A stretch of DNA of 10,335 nucleotides from an uncultured Candidatus Competibacteraceae bacterium. GTDB lineage: Bacteria; Pseudomonadota; Gammaproteobacteria; Competibacterales; Competibacteraceae. The notes below the pieces were generated by a model. It worked only from the letters and a program-made list of their open reading frames with translations. It was not told the origin of the DNA and searched no databases. The stretch lies in the NCBI GenBank assembly GCA_937872125.1, contig CALMNY010000448.1, positions 1-10,335 on the forward strand, read 5' to 3'. Shown here piece by piece: positions 5,920 to 10,335 of this stretch (position 1 is its first letter; every line of letters starts with the position of its first letter). Made by a program: the position numbers and the translations under genes.

Positions 5920-6921
5920 TTAGTCGCGGGTGCTGGTGTCAGACTCAGCATTGATGGTAAGGGGCGGCCCGGCGATGTAAGCCATCGTAATTGCGCCCGG
6001 ACCAATATTAATACCAGCCGTCGTGCTCATGACCGATAGCAACACTTCGATCCCACGACTGTTGGCGTATTGCTCGAAATCCACGAATGCGCGCTTGCGG
6101 CGGATGAGTTCGGGATCGCCGGCATAGCTGGCGTTAATGATCCGGGTCGCCAATCCCTGATCAATGGCGTTTCGGACCATCTCGAACATATTAATCAGCG
6201 CCCGGTCAAACCCCCGCTCCTTGCCCATGACATGAGTTTCACCCTGATGAAAGCGGAGAATCGGTTTGATGTCGAGCAGGGTGCCAAAGTGATAACCGAG
6301 CAGCCCAATGGATTTCTCACCCTTCTTGCTGGCCCGGTAACGAAGATAGAACAGATCTTCAGGGACCACATAGCCGTGGACCTGCTGGCTGAGTTGTTCG
6401 ACCGCGTTGCGCAGGGCGCCAAAGGACAAGTTCTGCTCTTCCAGCAAGCGGACCGCTTCATGGACCAGCACGCCCTCGCCGGTGAACATATTTTTGCTGT
6501 CCAGGACGTTGAGGTAGAACGAGCCGGATAAACCCGCTTTCTGCCGCCGTTCCCGATACTGCTTGAGGATGGCAAAGGAGGCCTCGGTGGCGTTGGCGAA
6601 GATCGCGCTACGGTTCTGAGTGATGGTGATGACCAGAACCCGGTCGTACTTGAGCACCAGTTCATCCAGGAACATCGCTCGGATCTGCTCGGCTGAAAAG
6701 GGTGCGGTTTCGGCATCCAGCGTTTTTTCGGCCAGATACTTGCGGTAGAACGCCTGGGTCGCTTCCGGATCGCGGACATCCTTGAAGATATCGTAACCGA
6801 AATGCAAGTTGATCGGCATGATATGGATGCCGTGGCTCTGAATGTAGGACTGCGGCAGATCGCAGGCCGAATCAATGACGATACCGGTTCGCACGGTCTT
6901 TTCCTCTGGTTCCGCATTCAT
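5920..6921 (-). CDS. DegV family protein (fatty-acid-binding fold)
   Basis: DegV proteins bind fatty acids; FakB members in Gram-positives present them to the kinase FakA. The 333 residues are longer than the usual ~280. Matching segments are RTGIVIDSACDLP (11-23), TAPFSAEQ (72-79; the usual TSxPS region), FYLNVLDSKNMFTGEGVLVH (135-154), GTLLDIKPIL (213-222) and GPGAITMAYIAGP (307-319). The usual Gly/Ser-rich SSGLSGT-type pocket motif after the third strand is replaced by TITQNRSAIFANA (99-111). No FakA-like kinase is nearby. Start: ATG 6921 is used here, but it has a poor ribosome site; a GTG at 6894 (residue 10) has GAGGAAAAG upstream with an 8-nt spacer and places the start directly at the conserved RTGIVIDSACD, so it may be the true one. 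A promoter, palindrome and hairpin lie upstream. Confidence 0.9.
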   Translation of the reverse strand: MNAEPEEKTVRTGIVIDSACDLPQSYIQSHGIHIMPINLHFGYDIFKDVRDPEATQAFYRKYLAEKTLDAETAPFSAEQIRAMFLDELVLKYDRVLVITITQNRSAIFANATEASFAILKQYRERRQKAGLSGSFYLNVLDSKNMFTGEGVLVHEAVRLLEEQNLSFGALRNAVEQLSQQVHGYVVPEDLFYLRYRASKKGEKSIGLLGYHFGTLLDIKPILRFHQGETHVMGKERGFDRALINMFEMVRNAIDQGLATRIINASYAGDPELIRRKRAFVDFEQYANSRGIEVLLSVMSTTAGINIGPGAITMAYIAGPPLTINAESDTSTRD

Positions 6922-6933
6922 TTTCTTATCGCC

Positions 6934-6958
6934 AACTCCCCGGATAATGCGGGGAGTT
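6934..6958 (-). promoter_or_regulatory. Hairpin in the degV leader
   Basis: AACTCCCCG (6934-6942) and CGGGGAGTT (6950-6958) form a perfect 9-bp stem with a 7-nt loop. On the minus strand it ends 12 bases before the ATG at 6921, inside the predicted leader. It could restrict ribosome access to that ATG, or be a leader stability element. Confidence 0.5.
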
Positions 6959-7030
6959 CGGCAACGAATTCACGCCTGGACAGGCCAAGTGACCCAATTA
7001 GGCAGCAATGTATTGTGGAAACTAGGAAGA

Positions 7031-7061
7031 ATTATAGCAATCTTTGCGTTTTTTCACTCAA
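7031..7061 (-). promoter_or_regulatory. Extended -10 promoter for degV
   Basis: On the minus strand TGCTATAAT (7039-7031) is a perfect -10 hexamer with the TGn extension. A partial -35, TTGAGT (7061-7056), is 19 bp away, longer than ideal, but extended -10 promoters tolerate this. The start would be near 7024, giving a leader of about 100 nt. Confidence 0.6.
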
Positions 7062-7068
7062 GTCCATC

Positions 7069-7086
7069 AAAAGTTTTAAAACTTTT
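7069..7086. repeat. 18-bp perfect palindrome upstream of the degV promoter
   Basis: AAAAGTTTTAAAACTTTT reads the same on both strands. Its centre lies about 53 bases upstream of the predicted degV start, where activator or repressor sites are common. It lies in an AT-rich island (about 7015-7105) that contrasts with the GC-rich surroundings. On the plus strand two extra Ts follow; a low-stability terminator for pssA is a second possibility. Confidence 0.5.
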
Positions 7087-7120
7087 TTGTGATAGTTTTA
7101 TTTCGGGGCGCCCGCCGGAG

Positions 7121-7903
7121 TCACGGGTTTTCGCTCTGCCGCCGGGCATGGCGCCGCCAGCGCCACAGGAATAGCACCGGCCCGGACAGGCCGTAGATCA
7201 GAAAGCCGAAAAACAGCACCTTGGGCGGGTCTATGGAAGTGAATACGAAGATCAGCACGACGATCAACACCGCCACGAAGGGAACCGGCCCGCGCAGGTC
7301 AAGCTGCTTGAAACTGAAATACAGAATATTGCTGAACATCAGCGCGCCTGCGCCAATGGTGACGATCAGCGCCGGCCAGAGCATCTGCAGGCCGGTCAGC
7401 CCCAGATCGGTGCTGAACCAGACCAGCCCCGTTACGATGGCGGCAGCCGAGGGGCTGGGCAGGCCGATGAAATAACGCTTGTCGGTGCTGCCAATCTGGA
7501 CATTGAAGCGGGCCAGCCGCAGCGCCGCCATCACGGTATAGAAGAATGCCGCCAGCCAGCCCAGCTTGGCCAGAAACGGTCCCATACCAACCATGGAGCC
7601 CAAGGCCCATTCGTACATGACGAGCGCCGGAGCCAGCCCGAACGACACCAGATCGGCCATACTGTCGTACTGGGCGCCAAACTCGCTTTCGGTGTGGGTC
7701 AGGCGAGCGACTCGACCGTCCAGTCCATCCAGCACCATGGCGATGAACACCGCAACGGCGGCCGGTTCAAAGCGGCCATGCAGCGCGGCGATGATAGCGT
7801 AGAAGCCGCAGAACAGCGCCGCCGTGGTGAACAAGTTGGGTAACAGGTAAACACCGCGCGAGCGGCGGACTTCAGGAGTGCTTTGCGTCATCGGGTTCGC
7901 CAT
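7121..7903 (-). CDS. pssA: CDP-diacylglycerol--serine O-phosphatidyltransferase
   Basis: Integral inner-membrane enzyme that makes phosphatidylserine, the precursor of phosphatidylethanolamine, from CDP-diacylglycerol and serine. The complete CDP-alcohol phosphatidyltransferase signature D-x2-D-G-x2-A-R-x8-G-x3-D-x3-D is present: D59, D62, G63, A66, R67, G76, D80, D84. SRGVYLLPNLFT (15-26) is typical of the type II serine enzyme. Hydrophobic segments at about 20-40, 47-58, 85-100, 110-128, 152-165, 174-195, 207-223 and 228-247 indicate a multi-span protein; the C-terminus is basic. The 260 residues are normal for this type and unlike the larger soluble E. coli PssA. It lies 57 bp after ilvC, as in Pseudomonas and relatives, and is probably cotranscribed. 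No Shine-Dalgarno precedes ATG 7903 or the alternative ATG at 7891; a 7-codon frame ends directly at the start. Confidence 0.96.
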   Translation of the reverse strand: MANPMTQSTPEVRRSRGVYLLPNLFTTAALFCGFYAIIAALHGRFEPAAVAVFIAMVLDGLDGRVARLTHTESEFGAQYDSMADLVSFGLAPALVMYEWALGSMVGMGPFLAKLGWLAAFFYTVMAALRLARFNVQIGSTDKRYFIGLPSPSAAAIVTGLVWFSTDLGLTGLQMLWPALIVTIGAGALMFSNILYFSFKQLDLRGPVPFVAVLIVVLIFVFTSIDPPKVLFFGFLIYGLSGPVLFLWRWRRHARRQSENP

Positions 7904-7927
7904 TCACGCGGAATGCGGGGCGTACAT
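7904..7927 (-). other. 7-codon reading frame ending at the pssA start
   Basis: On the minus strand ATG 7927-7925 begins MYAPHSA and stops at TGA 7906-7904, immediately before the pssA ATG (7903-7901). Its own ATG is in the loop of the ilvC-pssA hairpin and has no clear ribosome site. It may be chance, or a coupling frame for pssA, which lacks a Shine-Dalgarno. Confidence 0.2.
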
Positions 7928-7944
7928 GTCGAACTACGCCCCGC
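7915..7944 (-). promoter_or_regulatory. Hairpin between ilvC and pssA
   Basis: GCGGGGCGTA (7915-7924) and TACGCCCCGC (7935-7944) form a perfect 10-bp stem with a 10-nt loop. It lies 16 bases after the ilvC stop and 11 bases before the pssA start. There is no T-tract, so full intrinsic termination is unlikely; partial termination, 3'-end protection of the ilv message, or control of pssA translation are possible. Confidence 0.55.
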
Positions 7945-7960
7945 GTAGGTTGCCTGCGCC

Positions 7961-8998
<1,038 letters not shown>

Positions 8999-9012
8999 TT
9001 AAAAACAGGCCA

Positions 9013-9038
9013 TCCCCAACGGAAACCCGCAATGGGGA
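9013..9038 (-). promoter_or_regulatory. Short hairpin between ilvN/H and ilvC
   Basis: TCCCCA (9013-9018) and TGGGGA (9033-9038) form a 6-bp stem; inside, CGG-AAAC-CCG (9020-9029) adds a 3-bp stem. It lies in the 84-bp gap after the small subunit gene, with no T-tract on the minus strand after it beyond a separate TTTTT at the ilvC side. Role unknown. Confidence 0.3.
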
Positions 9039-9061
9039 CAGCGAGGATTCACAACGGGAGG

Positions 9062-9565
9062 TCAGGCGTGCAGCGCCTTCTGGCCACGAGCGATGCCCGT
9101 GGCGCCGGAGCGCACCACTTCCAGGATCGCGTCCTTGTCAATGGCGCGCAGGAAGTTGTCCAGTTTACCACCGCTGCCGGTCAACTCGATGGTATAGGTC
9201 GCATCGGTGACGTCGAGTACATGCCCGCCGAAAATATCGGCCAGCCGTTTCATCTCGGCCCGCTGCTCGCCGTTGGCCTTGGTCTTGATCAGCATCAACT
9301 CGCGCTCGATGGCGTCGGTTTCGCTCAGATCAATGAGCTTGACCACATCAATCAGCTTGTTGAGCTGCTTGACGATCTGCTCGACGATCTGTTCGTTGCC
9401 ACGGGTGACCAGGGTGAGCCGCGACAGCGTCGGGTCATCCGTTGGAGCCACCGTCAGACTTTCGATATTGTAGCCGCGCGCTGAGAACAGATTAGCCACC
9501 CGCGACAAGGCGCCGGCCTCGTTTTCCATCAGGATCGAAATCAAGTGACGATTGTTGTTGTTCAC
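9062..9565 (-). CDS. ilvN: Acetolactate synthase small (regulatory) subunit
   Basis: Regulatory subunit (IlvH/IlvN type) that activates the large subunit and gives valine feedback inhibition. The 167 residues are close to E. coli IlvH (163) rather than the short E. coli IlvN. The N-terminal ACT domain (about 7-80) contains MENEAGALSR (13-22) and RGYNIESLTVAPTDDPTLSR (30-49). N15, G18 and N33 correspond to N11, G14 and N29 of E. coli IlvH, positions whose mutation abolishes valine inhibition, so this enzyme is probably valine-sensitive. The C-terminal domain (about 85-160) includes TGIARGQK. The start is GTG 9565, which overlaps the large subunit stop by 4 bp (GTGA), with AAGGGA 10 bases upstream inside the large subunit gene: translational coupling is likely. 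The symbol could equally be ilvH. Confidence 0.95.
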   Translation of the reverse strand: MNNNNRHLISILMENEAGALSRVANLFSARGYNIESLTVAPTDDPTLSRLTLVTRGNEQIVEQIVKQLNKLIDVVKLIDLSETDAIERELMLIKTKANGEQRAEMKRLADIFGGHVLDVTDATYTIELTGSGGKLDNFLRAIDKDAILEVVRSGATGIARGQKALHA

Positions 9566-10335
9566 AGCAGCACCATCCCTTCGTCGTGAGTGGAAACCAT
9601 TTCGTCGCGCTCGGCGAGCAGCATTTCGTTCTGGCCACCGCCGGAGGGAATCATCGGGAAGACGTTCTCGCCGGCATCGGTGAGGAAGTCAAGGAATACG
9701 GTGCGATCCTTCAGCGCAAACGCTTCGCGCAGCGCGCCCTCTACATCGCCCGGCTTCTCGATCCGCATCCCGACATGACCATACGCTTCGGCCAGCTTCA
9801 CGAAATCCGGCAGGGCTTCGAAATAGGTCATGCAGTAGCGTTTCTGGTAGAAGAATTCCTGCCACTGCCGCACCATACCGAGATAGCCGTTGTTCAGGTT
9901 CACGATTTTGACCGGCGTTTGGTACTGCTTCATGGTCGCCAGTTCCTGCGCCATCATCTGGATGCTGCCGTCGCCGGTGACGCAGGCCACGTCCTGATCG
10001 GGAAAGGCGAACTTGGCGCCCATCGCCGCCGGGAGGCCAAAGCCCATGGTGCCCAGCCCGCCGGAATTGATCCACTGGCGCGGCCGGTCGAAGTGATAGT
10101 ACTGGGCCGCCCACATCTGGTGCTGACCGACATCGGAGGTGATGATGGCCTGGCCTTCGGTGACCTGGTACAGCTTTTCGATCACGAACTGGGGCTTGAT
10201 CACTTCGTCGCTGCGGCGATAGCTCAAGGATTTCATGGCCCGCCATTCGTCAATCTGCCGCCACCACCGCGCCAGCGCCTCGGTGTCGGATTTGAGCTTC
10301 TCGTCGCGGATCACGTTGATCATCGCCCGCAGCAC
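9562..10335 (-). CDS. ilvB: Acetolactate synthase large subunit, C-terminal part (5' end outside window)
   Basis: Catalytic subunit of acetohydroxyacid synthase, which condenses pyruvate with pyruvate or 2-ketobutyrate using thiamine diphosphate, Mg2+ and FAD. Only the last 257 residues are visible; the frame is open to the window edge, so the GTG there is not a start. The thiamine diphosphate-binding domain is complete: ITSDVGQHQMWAAQYY (65-80), INSGGLGTMGFGLPAAMGAK (89-108), and the GDG...NN cofactor motif with GDGS at 121-124 and NN at 148-149. YLGMVRQWQEFFY (151-163) carries the conserved tryptophan (W158) that lies in the substrate channel and matters for herbicide sensitivity. It overlaps the small subunit gene by 4 bp, which indicates a stoichiometric pair. 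The symbol could equally be ilvI; the pyruvate-binding N-terminal half cannot be judged. Confidence 0.97.
   Translation of the reverse strand: MLRAMINVIRDEKLKSDTEALARWWRQIDEWRAMKSLSYRRSDEVIKPQFVIEKLYQVTEGQAIITSDVGQHQMWAAQYYHFDRPRQWINSGGLGTMGFGLPAAMGAKFAFPDQDVACVTGDGSIQMMAQELATMKQYQTPVKIVNLNNGYLGMVRQWQEFFYQKRYCMTYFEALPDFVKLAEAYGHVGMRIEKPGDVEGALREAFALKDRTVFLDFLTDAGENVFPMIPSGGGQNEMLLAERDEMVSTHDEGMVLL

Noticed and set aside
7101..7120. pssA terminator at the GGGCGCCC palindrome
   Set aside because: The palindrome has no room for a loop and no T-tract follows on the minus strand.

Overview
The window is chromosomal housekeeping DNA from a GC-rich gammaproteobacterium. Two gene orders support this. 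The first is alaS-lysC-csrA followed by tRNA-Ser(GCU) and tRNA-Arg(ACG), an order I know from Pseudomonas and relatives. The second is ilv large subunit-ilv small subunit-ilvC-pssA. A lineage close to Competibacteraceae or purple sulfur bacteria would fit, but I cannot settle this from sequence alone. I see no transposase, phage gene, CRISPR array or attachment site.

Layout. Bases 1-552 (+) are the 3' end of alaS. Bases 678-1910 (+) are lysC, an aspartokinase with two ACT domains and a plausible internal start for a separate regulatory subunit. Bases 2064-2267 (+) are csrA, whose leader carries paired CsrA-type GGA motifs. Two tRNA genes follow (2352-2445 and 2515-2591). The second has its own near-consensus promoter, and a strong intrinsic terminator closes the cluster at 2604-2638. 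Bases 2745-4841 (+) encode a SSP411/YyaL-type protein with a thioredoxin-like domain, and 4990-5754 (+) a protein I do not recognise. The minus strand then takes over: degV-like gene (5920-6921), pssA (7121-7903), ilvC (7961-8977), the acetolactate synthase small subunit (9062-9565) and the 3' end of the large subunit (9562-10335, cut by the window edge).

How the genes work together. On the minus strand, ilvB/I, ilvN/H and ilvC catalyse the first two steps of branched-chain amino acid synthesis. The two synthase genes overlap by 4 bp (GTGA). pssA follows ilvC after 57 bp and probably shares its transcript. The degV-like gene appears to have its own promoter. On the plus strand, lysC starts the aspartate-family pathway and csrA is a global post-transcriptional regulator.

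No gap exceeds 300 bases. The most interesting unexplained signals are small: a GC-rich hairpin between ilvC and pssA with a 7-codon reading frame ending directly at the pssA start; a hairpin and an 18-bp AT-only-but-two palindrome upstream of degV; a recurring G4/C4 hairpin in four intergenic gaps; an atypical cofactor loop in IlvC; and the unrecognised 254-residue protein. Nothing here is clear evidence of a new multi-gene system.
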